Program-made: the position numbers and the translations under genes
The notes under the pieces: generated by a model
What the model saw: only the letters and a program-made list of their open reading frames with translations
Told to the model about the DNA's origin: nothing
Databases searched by the model: none
Assembly: GCF_014925385.1 (NCBI RefSeq)
Contig: NZ_JACSDK010000013.1
Span: 62,001-126,000 of the forward strand
Direction: 5' to 3'
From: Pelagibius marinus
GTDB taxonomy: Bacteria; Pseudomonadota; Alphaproteobacteria; Kiloniellales; Kiloniellaceae
Length of the DNA stretch: 64,000 nucleotides
In this document: positions 1 to 8,975 of the stretch, one piece after another
Position numbering within the stretch: position 1 is the first letter of the stretch
Layout of the letters: each line of letters begins with the position of its first letter

Positions 1-43
1 AAACGTGGCGAAGAGACACTTTAGGACAGGGGAGACCACAAGC

Positions 44-457
44 ATGTCGATCACTGATACCGCAAAGAATTTCTTTGAAGCTTGCGAAGCCGGTAAGGGC
101 TGGGAGGTCTGCAAAGCCTGGTGCCATGACACGGCCAGTTTTTCCTGTCAGTCGGGCGCGCTGTCCGAGACGACGACGCTCGAAGGCTATACCGATTGGA
201 TGAGAGGGCTTCTGACCCCGATCCCGGACGGGGACTATGAACTGAAGGGGTTTGCCGCGGACGAAGCGCGCAATGTTGTTCTTGCCTATGGTGTGTTTCA
301 CGGCACCCACACCGGTGACGGCGGACCGGTCGCGCCGACTGGCAGGTCCCTGGCGGCCGACTATGTCTACTCGATGGAGTTTGACGGCGGCAAGATCCGG
401 CACATGACGAAGATCTGGAACGACGGGCATTCCTTGGCCCAGCTTGGCTGGGCATAG
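44..457 (+). CDS. SnoaL/NTF2-like small protein
   Basis: The protein is 137 aa and soluble, with no signal peptide. An N-terminal helix of the type TAKNFFEACEAGKGWEVC is followed by an alternating strand pattern ending in IRHMTKIWNDG, as in SnoaL-like/NTF2-fold proteins (cone-shaped alpha+beta barrels used as cyclases, isomerases or ligand binders). An open frame extends upstream to position 5, but the ATG at 44 follows an AGGGGAGA Shine-Dalgarno and gives the family-like N-terminus MSITDTA. It is monocistronic as far as visible, and the window begins just upstream. The substrate cannot be deduced. The fold call is fairly secure; the function is unknown. Confidence 0.7.
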   Translation: MSITDTAKNFFEACEAGKGWEVCKAWCHDTASFSCQSGALSETTTLEGYTDWMRGLLTPIPDGDYELKGFAADEARNVVLAYGVFHGTHTGDGGPVAPTGRSLAADYVYSMEFDGGKIRHMTKIWNDGHSLAQLGWA

Positions 458-846
458 CGCGGCCGCTGACGACGTTCCCCGTGAGGGCTTCATTTGCCTG
501 AGCAGGCGCACTTGTGAGCAGGCGTCCATGGGGGAGCGTCCGCTTTATCCGCTCAGCGGACATCCTCCGGCAATCGCCAATCGTTCGTCCTGGCACTCAG
601 CGGCTGTCGTCATCGCCTCACGGTCGGCTCCGTTTCCTGATGCTGGCCTGACAGGGGCGGACAGTGTCTGCGGGTTCGATGGTCTGCCTTCATGAGAGAG
701 TCCGGTGCCCCCTGATCCGAGACGAGTTCCGGCTCGGTCATTGAGCTCGTGGCGGTCTAGGCGGCGATGCGGCGACCGCGCCCCTTGTCACCCTCGGGAC
801 AAGCCCGAGCATGACACCCGGGGTGGTGGCGCGAGAGGGAATGTGA
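458..846. other. intergenic stretch without convincing gene
   Basis: These 389 bases lie between the NTF2-like gene and the 3' end of phnF. Short open frames exist on both strands but none has a recognisable protein family or good start signal. The only structured element is the hairpin repeat at 786-816. Confidence 0.5.
786..816. repeat. REP-like hairpin downstream of phnF
   Basis: TGTCA-CCTCGGG / CCCGAG-TGACA forms a hairpin around a short ACAAG loop. The same CCTCGGG..CAAGCCCGAG core with flanking TGACA recurs at 57286-57311, so this is a dispersed intergenic palindrome. It could act as the phnF terminator, since phnF ends at 847 on the minus strand. Confidence 0.6.
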
Positions 847-1569
847 TCAGGGCTGTACCACGAGCTGGGCGCGCTCTGCGGCCATGCGGCCCCAGCCGTA
901 TTCGACGACGCGCCCCTCGGCGTCGACGTTGACCGATTCGGTGACCAGCACCGGCTGGCTGCGCGGCAGCTCCAGCAGGCGGCATTCGTTGGCGGTTGGC
1001 AGGCGCGCGGTGATGCGGGTTTCCTTGCGCGTGTAGTCCTCGACACCGTAGTGGGCCAGCGCCTTGGTGATGGAGCGCGTCTTCTTGTAGACCTCGATCA
1101 TCTCAGGAAAGCGCTTGGCCGGGAAATGGTGCGCGGCGACCGAGATCGGCCGGCCGTCCACCTTGCCGACGCTCTCGATCAGCACCACCGACGCGCCTTT
1201 GCGGAGGTGCAGATTCCTGGCCAGACTCTCGTCGGCGCTGAGGGTGATGGCCCGCACCAGGTCGCCGGAGGGAATGCGCGACTGCTTTTCGATGTTCTCG
1301 CTGAAGCGGGTGCGCTTGCCCAGCTTGTAGTCGACCATGCGCTCCTGCACGAAGGTGCCGCGGCCCTGCTCGACGCGCAGCAGCCCTTCCTGCTCCAGGA
1401 AGGCGATGCCGCGGCGCACCGTGTGGCGGTTGACGGAGAAGCGCTCGGCCAGCTCCGCCTCCGTCGGCAGCTGCTTGCCGGGGGCGAAGGCCTGCGCCTT
1501 GATGTCGCTTTCCAGGGTCTCGGCGATCTGGCGCCACAGCGCCACGCCGTCACGCCTCTGCAAGGTCAT
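847..1569 (-). CDS. phnF: GntR/HutC-family regulator PhnF
   Basis: This 240-aa transcription factor has an N-terminal winged helix (LWRQIAETLESDIKAQAFAPG, then LPTEAELAERFSVNRHTVRRGIAFLEQEGLL) and a C-terminal UTRA ligand domain (about residues 90-235). It matches PhnF, the phosphonate-metabolism regulator of the HutC subfamily. It is divergent from phnG, so repression of the C-P lyase operon through the palindrome at 1662-1674 is the likely role. Two starts are possible. The ATG at 1578 abuts the AAGAGG, while the ATG at 1569 lies 9 nt from it and is preferred. Confidence 0.88.
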   Translation of the reverse strand: MTLQRRDGVALWRQIAETLESDIKAQAFAPGKQLPTEAELAERFSVNRHTVRRGIAFLEQEGLLRVEQGRGTFVQERMVDYKLGKRTRFSENIEKQSRIPSGDLVRAITLSADESLARNLHLRKGASVVLIESVGKVDGRPISVAAHHFPAKRFPEMIEVYKKTRSITKALAHYGVEDYTRKETRITARLPTANECRLLELPRSQPVLVTESVNVDAEGRVVEYGWGRMAAERAQLVVQP

Positions 1570-1661
1570 CACCGCCATCCTCTTTTCGCGGTTCCGTCAT
1601 CCAAGTTTCATGAAGTTCTGCTTTACATCTCTTCGGCGCCCCTTCTAACATCAAAACATAC

Positions 1662-1674
1662 AGACGTCTAGACG
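1662..1674. promoter_or_regulatory. candidate PhnF operator
   Basis: AGACGTCTAGACG contains two overlapping perfect palindromes, AGACGTCT (1662-1669) and CGTCTAGACG (1665-1674), in the phnF-phnG divergent promoter region. A GTCTAGAC core is typical of HutC-type GntR operators. Only 17 nt separate it from the phnG start, so binding would block initiation. Assignment to PhnF is inferred from position and family. Confidence 0.6.
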
Positions 1675-1691
1675 AATATGGGACTTGTCTA

Positions 1692-2204
1692 ATGGATGCG
1701 GCTCCACGCTCGGCCGCCCCGCAAGGGGACGGCCAGTCGGCTCCGGGAGAGCGGGATCCGGCGCAGGCGGCACGCCGGCGCTGGATGTCGGTTCTGGCCA
1801 AGGCCAAGCTGAACGAACTGGAAAGCGCCTGGGAAGACCTGGCGCAAAAGCCGGCCTACGACTGGCTGCGCCGGCCGGAGGTCGGCATGGTCATGGTCCG
1901 CGCCCGCACCGGCGGCACCGGCGGCCGCTTCAACCTCGGCCAGATGACGGTGACCCGCTGCGCCCTGCGGCTGGCCTCCGGAGAGGCGGGTCTGGGGTAC
2001 GTGCAGGGGCGTTCCAAGCGCCATGCCGAGCTGGCGGCGCTCTTCGACGCGCTGCTGCAGGACGAGGGCCGGCGCGGAGAGCTGGAGGACAGCGTGATCG
2101 CGCCGCTGGAAGCGTCCCACCTGGACCGCCGCACGGCGCGCAGCCGCAAGGCCAATTCCACCAAGGTCAACTTCTTCACCATGGTGCGTGGCGAAAACGA
2201 ATAG
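1692..2204 (+). CDS. phnG: C-P lyase core subunit PhnG
   Basis: The 170-aa protein contains the PhnG signature region RPEVGMVMVRARTGGTGGRFNLGQMTVTRC (residues 57-86) and the conserved C-terminal half with ARSRKANSTKVNFFTM. PhnG is part of the PhnGHIJ core complex and assists PhnI in attaching a phosphonate to the ribose of ATP in place of adenine. It is the first gene of the operon, 12 bp before phnH. The ATG at 1692 has no strong Shine-Dalgarno and another ATG follows at 1698. The N-terminus is longer than in E. coli PhnG (about 150 aa) and Ala/Gly/Asp-rich. Confidence 0.93.
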   Translation: MDAAPRSAAPQGDGQSAPGERDPAQAARRRWMSVLAKAKLNELESAWEDLAQKPAYDWLRRPEVGMVMVRARTGGTGGRFNLGQMTVTRCALRLASGEAGLGYVQGRSKRHAELAALFDALLQDEGRRGELEDSVIAPLEASHLDRRTARSRKANSTKVNFFTMVRGENE

Positions 2205-2219
2205 GGGGCAGAACGCGTG

Positions 2220-2849
2220 ATGGCACTGGCAACTTCACTCAACGCCAGCGGCGGCATCGACACCGCGGAGCTGAGGCCCGGCCTCGCCGATCCTGTGCAC
2301 GACTCCCAGCACATCTTCCGCGGCCTGCTGACGGCGCTGGCCCATCCGGGCCGGCCGGTGACCCTGCCCGGAGACGTCGCGGGGCCGGAGCCGCTGGACC
2401 CGGCGACCACGGCGGTGGCGCTGACGCTGCTCGACTACGACACCCCGCTGTGGATCGACTGGATCGCCGATACCCCGCCCTTGCGCGCCTATCTGAAGTT
2501 CCACTGCGGCTGCCCCCTCGTGGAGCGCAGCCAGGACGCCGCTTTCGGCCTGGTGACCGACCCGGAGAACATGCCGCGCCTGGCGCTCTTCGCCCAGGGG
2601 CGCGACCAGTACCCGGACAGCTCGGCCAGCCTGCTGCTGCAGGTCCCGAGCCTGGAAGAGGGGCCGGCTGTCACCCTGAAGGGCCCCGGCATCCGCGAGA
2701 CGGCGACCATCCGGCCGGCGGGGCTGCCGGACTGGTTCTGGAACGACTGGCGGCTGAACGCGGCGCAGTTCCCGCTGGGTGTCGATATCTTCTTCACCTG
2801 CGGGCGGAGCGTCGTCGGCCTGCCGCGCAGCATCCTGGCGGAGGGCTGA
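2220..2849 (+). CDS. phnH: C-P lyase core subunit PhnH
   Basis: This 209-aa protein has the PhnH pattern: PGLADPVHDSQHIFRGLLTALAHPGRP near the N-terminus, LDYDTPLWIDW in the middle, and a C-terminal FPLGVDIFFTCGRSVVGLPRS. PhnH is a structural member of the PhnGHIJ complex with a PLP-transferase-like fold but no PLP. A GTG at 2217 directly precedes the ATG at 2220, and either could start translation. It lies 12 bp after phnG and 4 bp before phnI. Confidence 0.93.
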   Translation: MALATSLNASGGIDTAELRPGLADPVHDSQHIFRGLLTALAHPGRPVTLPGDVAGPEPLDPATTAVALTLLDYDTPLWIDWIADTPPLRAYLKFHCGCPLVERSQDAAFGLVTDPENMPRLALFAQGRDQYPDSSASLLLQVPSLEEGPAVTLKGPGIRETATIRPAGLPDWFWNDWRLNAAQFPLGVDIFFTCGRSVVGLPRSILAEG

Positions 2850-2853
2850 AGCC

Positions 2854-3954
2854 ATGTACGTTGCAGTGAAGGGCGGCGAGCAGGCCATCCTCAACTCCCA
2901 CAAGCTGATCGCAGAGGAACGCCGCGGCGATACCGAGGTGCCGGAGCTGAGCCTGGCGCAGATCAAGGAGCAGATGCAGCTCGCCGTCGACCGGGTGATG
3001 ACGGAAGGCTCGCTCTACGACCGCGACCTGGCGGCGCTGGCCATCAAGCAGGCCCAGGGCGACCTCCTGGAGGCGATCTTCCTGCTGCGCGCCTACCGCA
3101 CCACGCTGACCCGCTTCGGCGAGAGCGAGCCCATCGACACCTCTTGCATGGCGGTGCGCCGGCGCATCTCCGCCGCCTACAAGGACCTGCCGGGCGGCCA
3201 GGTGCTGGGCCCGAGCTACGACTACACCCACCGCCTGCTCGACTTCGCCCTGGCGGCGGAGGAGGGCGTCGGCGCGCCCGAGGCGGAGGCCGCCGAGGCC
3301 GGCGTCGACGAGAGCATTCCGCGGGTCACCGACATTCTGAACCACGAAGGCCTGATCGAGGAGGAGACCGCCCTGGACGGCGACGCGGGCGCCGTCGCGG
3401 ACCTGACCCGCGAACCCCTGCGCTTTCCCGCCGGGCGCGACCTGCGATTGCAGAACCTGGCGCGCGGCGACGAGGGCTTCCTGCTGGCGCTGGGCTACTC
3501 CACCCAGCGCGGCTACGGGCGCAACCACCCCTTCGCCGGCGAGATCCGCCTGGGCGAGGTGGCGGTGGAGTTCGTGCCCGAGGAGCTGGGCTTTCCCATC
3601 GAGCTGGGCGAGATCACCGTCACCGAATGCCAGATGATCAACCAGTTCGCCGGCTCCGCCGGGCGGCCGCCGCAGTTCACCCGCGGCTACGGCCTCTCCT
3701 TCGGGCACTGCGAGCGCAAGACCATGGCCATGGCCCTGGTGGACCGGGCGCTGCGGGCGCGCGAGCTGGACGAGACCGTGGAATACCCGGCCCAGGACGA
3801 GGAGTTCGTCCTCTACCACTCCGACAACGTGGAGGCCTCCGGCTTCGTGCAGCACCTGAAGCTGCCGCACTACGTCGACTTCCAGTCGGAGCTGCAGCTC
3901 ATCCGCTCGCTGCGCAGGCGCCACGACGAAGAGCAGCAGGAGGCCGCCGAGTGA
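2854..3954 (+). CDS. phnI: nucleosidase-like C-P lyase subunit PhnI
   Basis: The 366-aa protein starts MYVAVKGGEQAILNSHKLI, the family N-terminus. It also carries LSLAQIKEQMQLAVDRVMTEGSLYD, the FGESEPIDT segment, and near the C-terminus SFGHCERKTMAMALVDRAL. PhnI displaces adenine from ATP with phosphonate to give the alpha-D-ribose 1-phosphonate 5-triphosphate. An open frame continues upstream of 2854, but this ATG matches family starts. The final A of its TGA is the A of the phnJ ATG (TGATG), so the genes are translationally coupled. Confidence 0.95.
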   Translation: MYVAVKGGEQAILNSHKLIAEERRGDTEVPELSLAQIKEQMQLAVDRVMTEGSLYDRDLAALAIKQAQGDLLEAIFLLRAYRTTLTRFGESEPIDTSCMAVRRRISAAYKDLPGGQVLGPSYDYTHRLLDFALAAEEGVGAPEAEAAEAGVDESIPRVTDILNHEGLIEEETALDGDAGAVADLTREPLRFPAGRDLRLQNLARGDEGFLLALGYSTQRGYGRNHPFAGEIRLGEVAVEFVPEELGFPIELGEITVTECQMINQFAGSAGRPPQFTRGYGLSFGHCERKTMAMALVDRALRARELDETVEYPAQDEEFVLYHSDNVEASGFVQHLKLPHYVDFQSELQLIRSLRRRHDEEQQEAAE

Positions 3955-4892
3955 TGAGCGCCGCACAGCAGCAAGCGACAGAAGGCGATGACGGCTACAA
4001 CTTCGCCTACCTGGACGAGCAGACCAAGCGCATGATCCGGCGCTGCCTCCTGAAGGCCGTGGCGGTGCCCGGCTATCAGGTGCCCTTCGGCGGGCGCGAG
4101 ATGCCGCTGCCCTACGGCTGGGGCACCGGCGGCATGCAGGTGACGGCCAGCATCATCGGCAGGGACGACACCCTGAAGGTAATCGACCAGGGCGCCGACG
4201 ACACCACCAACGCCGTGAACATCCGCCGCTTCTTCGCCCGCGTGGCCGAGGTGCCGACCACCGAGTCGACGGCGGAGGCGAGCATCGTGCAGACCCGCCA
4301 CCGGGTGCCGGAAGACCCCATGAGGGAGGACCAGATCATCGTCTACCAGGTGCCGCAGCCGGAACCCCTGCGCCCCCTGGAGCCGCGCGAGATCGAGTGC
4401 CGCAAGATGCACGCCTACAAGGAGTACGGCCTGATGCAGGTCTCGCTCTACGAGGACATCGCCCGCTTCGGCGAGATCGCGACCTCCTATTCCTATCCGG
4501 TGATGGTGGGCGACCGCTACCTCATGTCGCCGACGCCGATCCCCAAGTTCGACAATCCCAAGATGGACGACTTCCCGGCCCTGCAGCTCTTCGGCGCCGG
4601 GCGCGAGAAGCGCATCTACGCCATACCGCCCTACACCAAGGTGAAGAGCCTGGACTTCGACGATCATCCCTTCGCGGTCCAGCAGTGGGAGGAGGACTGC
4701 GCCCTCTGCGGGGCCGAGGATACTTTCCTGGACGAGGTCATCCTCGACGATCAGGGCGGCAAGATGTACGTCTGCTCCGACTCCCACTACTGCGCCCGGC
4801 GGCGCGCGGAGGGCCACGAAGGCAAGCTGTCGGAATCGGCGGCCAGGGCCTACGCGGCCGCGGTAGGCGCCGCCGAAGAAGAGGAGGCGTGA
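3954..4892 (+). CDS. phnJ: radical SAM C-P lyase PhnJ
   Basis: This 312-aa protein is the catalytic C-P lyase. It uses a 4Fe-4S cluster and SAM to cleave ribose 1-phosphonate 5-phosphate to a cyclic phosphate and release the alkane (methane from methylphosphonate). The N-terminus [16 protein letters not shown] and the [17 protein letters not shown] segment are family hallmarks. The cysteines are at about 249, 252, 274 and 280, the C-x2-C-x21-C-x5-C spacing expected from the E. coli enzyme. It overlaps the phnI stop by one base. All key residues appear intact. Confidence 0.96.
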   Translation: MSAAQQQATEGDDGYNFAYLDEQTKRMIRRCLLKAVAVPGYQVPFGGREMPLPYGWGTGGMQVTASIIGRDDTLKVIDQGADDTTNAVNIRRFFARVAEVPTTESTAEASIVQTRHRVPEDPMREDQIIVYQVPQPEPLRPLEPREIECRKMHAYKEYGLMQVSLYEDIARFGEIATSYSYPVMVGDRYLMSPTPIPKFDNPKMDDFPALQLFGAGREKRIYAIPPYTKVKSLDFDDHPFAVQQWEEDCALCGAEDTFLDEVILDDQGGKMYVCSDSHYCARRRAEGHEGKLSESAARAYAAAVGAAEEEEA

Positions 4893-4894
4893 TC

Positions 4895-5674
4895 GTGGAC
4901 ACTTCCTCGCCTCTGCTGCGCGTACGCAACCTGACCCACGCCTACGGCAATCTTCTGGCCTGCTCCGACATCTCCTTCGAGCTGCACAGCGGCGAGGTGC
5001 TGGGCATCGTCGGCGAGTCCGGCTCCGGCAAGACCACGCTGCTGAACTGCCTCTCCGCGCGCCTCGCGCCGACCAACGGCATCGTCGAGTACGACCTGCG
5101 CGGACGCGGCCTCAGCGATATCTACGCTCTCTCCGAGCCGGAGCGCCGCTTGCTGCTGCGCACCGACTGGGGCGTGGTGATGCAGAACCCGCGCGACGGC
5201 CTGCGCATGGACGTCAGCGCCGGCGGCAACGTCGGCGAGCGGCTCATGGCCGTGGGCGCGCGCCACTACGGCGCCATCCGCCAGGAGGCGGAGGACTGGC
5301 TGACCAAGGTGGAGATGGACCTGGGCCGCATGGACGACAAGCCCAAGCACTTCTCCGGCGGCATGCAGCAGCGCCTGCAGATCGCCCGCAACCTGGTGAC
5401 CAAGCCGCGCCTGGTCTTCATGGACGAGCCTACCGGCGGCCTGGACGTTTCCGTCCAAGCACGACTCCTCGACTTGCTGCGCGGGCTGGTGCGCGAGCTG
5501 CGGCTTTCTGCCATCATCGTCACCCACGACCTGGCCGTCGCCCGCCTGCTGGCCGACCGCCTCATGGTGATGAAGGACGGCAAGGTGGTGGAGACGGGCC
5601 TCACCGACCAGGTGCTGGACGACCCGCACCACCCCTACACACAGCTTCTGGTCTCCTCGGTGCTGCAGGTATGA
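4895..5674 (+). CDS. phnK: ABC-type ATPase PhnK
   Basis: The 259-aa ABC ATPase has Walker [10 protein letters not shown], the family [15 protein letters not shown] region, signature [14 protein letters not shown], and Walker [13 protein letters not shown]. PhnK binds the PhnGHIJ core complex rather than a membrane permease. Two GTG starts are possible. The one at 4889 overlaps the phnJ stop but is only 2 nt from the GAGGAG. The GTG at 4895 has about 8 nt spacing and is preferred. Its stop overlaps phnL by 4 bp. Confidence 0.93.
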   Translation: MDTSSPLLRVRNLTHAYGNLLACSDISFELHSGEVLGIVGESGSGKTTLLNCLSARLAPTNGIVEYDLRGRGLSDIYALSEPERRLLLRTDWGVVMQNPRDGLRMDVSAGGNVGERLMAVGARHYGAIRQEAEDWLTKVEMDLGRMDDKPKHFSGGMQQRLQIARNLVTKPRLVFMDEPTGGLDVSVQARLLDLLRGLVRELRLSAIIVTHDLAVARLLADRLMVMKDGKVVETGLTDQVLDDPHHPYTQLLVSSVLQV

Positions 5675-6393
5675 GCGACATGACAGATGACAAGAAGGAT
5701 GCGGTGATCCGCGTCGAGAACCTCTCCAAGGCTTTCGTCCTGCATGTGCAGGGCGGGGCGCGCCTGCCGGTCTTCTCCAACTTGAATCTGGAGGTGGCCG
5801 CCGGGGAAAGCGTGGCGCTCTACGGCCCCTCGGGGACCGGCAAGTCGACGCTGCTGCGTTCGCTCTACGCCAACTACAAGCCCGGCAGCGGCCAGGTCTG
5901 GGTCCGGCACGACGACGACTGGGTCGACATGGCCGGGGCTGCCCCGCACCGGGTGCTGGAGGTGCGGCGCCGGACCGTCGGCTACGTCAGCCAGTTCCTG
6001 CGCGTCATCCCGCGCATCTGCTCGCGCGATATCGTCGCCGAGCCGCTGCACGCCCTGGGCGCCGACCTGGACCAGGCCCGCGCCAAGGCCGAGGCGCTGC
6101 TGGCGCGCCTCAACATCCCCGAGGCCATGTGGGACCTGGCGCCGGCGACCTTCTCCGGCGGCGAGCAGCAGCGCGTGAACATCGCGCGCGGCTTCGTGGC
6201 CGACTATCCCGTGCTGCTGCTCGACGAGCCGACCGCCTCGCTGGACGCCGGCAACCGCGCCGTGGTCATGGACCTGATCGGCGAGGCCAAGGCGCGCGGC
6301 GCGGCCATCGTCGGCATCTTCCACGACGACGAGGTACGCGAGGCCGTGGCCGACCGGGTCTTCGACCTCTCCAAGGAAAGGGCCGTCGCCTGA
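5671..6393 (+). CDS. phnL: ABC-type ATPase PhnL
   Basis: This 240-aa ABC ATPase has Walker [10 protein letters not shown], the PhnL-type Q-loop [15 protein letters not shown], signature [14 protein letters not shown] and Walker [13 protein letters not shown], followed by a short C-terminus with [19 protein letters not shown]. PhnL works with PhnK on the C-P lyase core complex; its exact role is less well defined than that of PhnI or PhnJ. The ATG overlaps the phnK stop by 4 bp and the stop overlaps the phnM ATG by 1 bp (TGATG). Confidence 0.93.
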   Translation: MSDMTDDKKDAVIRVENLSKAFVLHVQGGARLPVFSNLNLEVAAGESVALYGPSGTGKSTLLRSLYANYKPGSGQVWVRHDDDWVDMAGAAPHRVLEVRRRTVGYVSQFLRVIPRICSRDIVAEPLHALGADLDQARAKAEALLARLNIPEAMWDLAPATFSGGEQQRVNIARGFVADYPVLLLDEPTASLDAGNRAVVMDLIGEAKARGAAIVGIFHDDEVREAVADRVFDLSKERAVA

Positions 6394-7550
6394 TGCCCCG
6401 GAAAACGTCAGGCGAACAAGTCCTGAGCAACGCCCGCATCGTGCTGGCCGACGAGGTCGTCCACGGTTCCCTGCGGCTGCGCGACGGCAGGATCGTCGAG
6501 GTGGCCTCCGGCGCCACCCCCGTTAAGGGCGCCGAGGACCTGGGCGGCGACTACCTGCTGCCCGGCCTGATCGATCTGCACACCGACCACTTCGAGAAGC
6601 ACGTGCTGCCCCGCCCCGGCACCCGCTGGGACATGGTCTCCGCCGTCATGGCGCACGACGCCCAGATGGCCGCCGGCGGCATCACAACCACCTTCGACTG
6701 CGTCTGCGTCGGGGTCAGCATCAAGCATCCGGAGCGCCGCGAGATCTTCCGCCCGATGATCGACGCGGTGCGCGAGGCCCGCGACAACGACATGCTGCGC
6801 GCCGACCACATCGTGCATCTGCGCTGCGAGGTGACCGACGAGGTGGTGGTCGAGCTCTTCGACTCGGTAGCAGACCACGCCGCCGTCGGCATGATGTCGC
6901 TGATGGACCATGCCCCGGGCCACCGCCAATATCCTGACATCAGGCGCTTCCGCGAGCGCACGATGAAGAACCTGAAGCTCAGCGAGGCCGAGGCCGACGC
7001 CCACATCGAGCGCCTGCTGGCGGCGCAGGAGTACACGGTGCCGCGCAACCGCCGCGACCTCGCCCGGCGCGCCAAAGAGCGCGGCCTGGCGCTGGCCAGC
7101 CACGACGACGAAACGCCGGAGCACGTGGCGGAAGCGGCCGAGCTGGGCATCACCGTTTCCGAGTTTCCGACCACCCTGGCGGCGGCCAAAGCGGCGCGTG
7201 ACAATGGTATGAAAATCATCATGGGCGCGCCGAACCTGATGCGCGGCGGGTCCCATTCCGGTAATGTATCGGCGGCGGAGCTGGCCGCCGAAGGACTGCT
7301 CGACAATCTGGCCTCCGACTATGTACCGGCTAGCCTGGTGCAGGCGGCTTTCCGTCTCGCCGACCCGGCGCACGGTCTGGATCTGCCCCAAGCTGTAGCC
7401 ACGGTCAGCGCCGTCCCGGCGGCGACGGCGGGCCTCGACGACCGGGGCCGCATCGAGCCGGGCCTCAAGGCCGATCTGCTGCGCGTGGCGCTGATCGGGG
7501 ACCAGCCCTTCGTGAAGACAGTCTGGCGTGACGCAAAACGGGTGATGTGA
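6393..7550 (+). CDS. phnM: ribose 1-phosphonate 5-triphosphate diphosphatase PhnM
   Basis: The 385-aa amidohydrolase-superfamily protein carries LLPGLIDLHTDHFEKHV (metal-ligand histidines), VHLRCEVTD, LASHDDETPEHV and IIMGAPNLMRGGSHSGN, all PhnM hallmarks. PhnM removes pyrophosphate from the triphosphate intermediate before PhnJ acts. The open frame reaches upstream to 6129, but the ATG at 6393 shares its A with the phnL TGA and gives the expected length. It is followed directly by a paralogue that could have partly overlapping function. Confidence 0.92.
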   Translation: MPRKTSGEQVLSNARIVLADEVVHGSLRLRDGRIVEVASGATPVKGAEDLGGDYLLPGLIDLHTDHFEKHVLPRPGTRWDMVSAVMAHDAQMAAGGITTTFDCVCVGVSIKHPERREIFRPMIDAVREARDNDMLRADHIVHLRCEVTDEVVVELFDSVADHAAVGMMSLMDHAPGHRQYPDIRRFRERTMKNLKLSEAEADAHIERLLAAQEYTVPRNRRDLARRAKERGLALASHDDETPEHVAEAAELGITVSEFPTTLAAAKAARDNGMKIIMGAPNLMRGGSHSGNVSAAELAAEGLLDNLASDYVPASLVQAAFRLADPAHGLDLPQAVATVSAVPAATAGLDDRGRIEPGLKADLLRVALIGDQPFVKTVWRDAKRVM

Positions 7551-7567
7551 TGCTGCAGGAAGAATTT

Positions 7568-8734
7568 ATGGAACGGCTGGTCTCGGCGGAAGACAACTCG
7601 CTGCGTCTCGCCAACGCCGAGGTGGTGACGGCCGAGGCGGTGTTCCGCGGCAGCGTCACCGTGGAAGACGGCGTCATCACCGCGGTGGAGGAGGGCGGCG
7701 CCGTGCCGGGCGACGCCCTGGACTGCGGCGGCGAGCTGCTGATCCCCGGCCTGGTCGACCTGCACACCGACCACTGCGAGCGCCACGTGGTGCCGCGCCC
7801 CGGCGTCCACTGGGAGCCCCTGCAGGCGGCCATCGCCCACGACGCCCAGGTGGCGGCGGCCGGCATCACCACGGTCTTCGATTCCCTGGTGGTCGGCCTG
7901 CGCGACGCCGACCAGACCCGCCGCGACCTGCTGGGCGAGATCATGGCCGCGGTGGAGAAGGGCGAGGAGCTGGGCGTCTTCCGCAGCCAGCACCTCTTGC
8001 ACCTGCGCTGCGAGGTGACCGACCCGACGCTCTTGGACCAGATCGCCCCGCAGATGGACCACCCGCTGCTGCAGCTCGTCTCGGTCATGGAGCACACCGT
8101 CGGCCAGCGCCAGTTTCCCGACCCGGAGAAGTACCGCGAGGTTCTGGTGAAGCTGTTCCACGTGCCCGCGGACCAGGTGGACGAGCGTTTCCGCCGCGAT
8201 GCCGAGGCTTCGCGCACCTTCGCGCCGACCTACCGCGAGGCGGTGGCCAGGATGGCGGCCGAGCGCGGCATCCCCGTGGCCGCCCACGACGACGAGACCC
8301 CGGAGCACGTGGAGGAGGCGTCGCGCCTGGGCATGACCCTCTCCGAGTTTCCAACCACCATGGTCGCGGCGGAGGCGGCCAAGGAACGCGGCATGACCAC
8401 CATCATGGGCGCGCCCAACGTGGTGAAGGGCGGCAGCCAGTCCGGCAACCTCTCGGCCCTCGACCTCGCCAGGGCGGGCCTGCTGGACGTGCTGGCCTCG
8501 GACTACGTGCCGATCTCCCTGCTGGCCGCCACCCTGCGCCTCACCGAGGATGACGTCGGGATGTCGCTGCCCGAGGCGGTGAAGATCGCCAGCCTCAACG
8601 CCGCCAGGGCCGCCGGGCTGGACGACCGCGGCGAGATCGCCCCGGGCAAGCGCGCCGACCTGCTGCGCGTGCGCCAGGTCGGCGACCACCCGGTGATCCG
8701 CACGGTTTATACCGCGGGCAGGCGGGTGGCGTAA
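7568..8734 (+). CDS. second, divergent PhnM-like amidohydrolase
   Basis: The product is 388 aa from ATG 7568, which has AGGAAG 5 nt upstream. A GTG at 7547 and an ATG at 7550 overlap the phnM stop and are alternatives. It is clearly paralogous to the preceding PhnM: it shares LVDLHTDHCERHV, LLHLRCEVTD, AAHDDETPEHV and IMGAPNVVKGGSQSGN with intact histidines, but diverges strongly elsewhere, for example GVHWEPLQAAIAHDAQV. It is probably a metal-dependent hydrolase working in the same pathway. Whether it duplicates PhnM or processes another phosphonate intermediate cannot be told from sequence. Confidence 0.85.
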   Translation: MERLVSAEDNSLRLANAEVVTAEAVFRGSVTVEDGVITAVEEGGAVPGDALDCGGELLIPGLVDLHTDHCERHVVPRPGVHWEPLQAAIAHDAQVAAAGITTVFDSLVVGLRDADQTRRDLLGEIMAAVEKGEELGVFRSQHLLHLRCEVTDPTLLDQIAPQMDHPLLQLVSVMEHTVGQRQFPDPEKYREVLVKLFHVPADQVDERFRRDAEASRTFAPTYREAVARMAAERGIPVAAHDDETPEHVEEASRLGMTLSEFPTTMVAAEAAKERGMTTIMGAPNVVKGGSQSGNLSALDLARAGLLDVLASDYVPISLLAATLRLTEDDVGMSLPEAVKIASLNAARAAGLDDRGEIAPGKRADLLRVRQVGDHPVIRTVYTAGRRVA

Positions 8735-8750
8735 GGCGCCGCGCGCCCAC

Positions 8751-8897
8751 CCCCTCACCCAGCTTCGTCTAGGCTCGCTTCGCTCACCAAGACTGCGCAA
8801 CCCTCTCCCCCTTTCAGGGGGCGAGGGTTCGTTTTTTTGCCCCTCGGCCCACTTGCGGGGAGAGGAAGGGGCTCGCGTCAGCGGGAGGGTGAGGGGT
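8751..8897. repeat. long imperfect inverted repeat after phn operon
   Basis: CCCCTCACCC at 8751 and its complement GGGTGAGGGG at 8887 bracket a region with nested complementary blocks (CCCTCTCCCCCTTT / AGGGGGCGAGGG, then CCACTTGCGGGGAGAGG). This is the composition of a dispersed alphaproteobacterial intergenic element. It may also end transcription of the phn operon; a T7 run lies at about 8832-8838. Confidence 0.6.
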
Positions 8898-8975
8898 TGT
8901 TGCCACTTGCGCGCTGCGGGCCGACTGGGGCAACTTCCGGCTGGTTCACCAAGAGCAATGATTGTAAGTCCACCC

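Noticed and set aside
8751-8897. Simple intrinsic terminator only
   Set aside because: The inverted ends are nearly 150 bp apart with nested complementary blocks, so it looks like a dispersed repeat; termination may be a side role.
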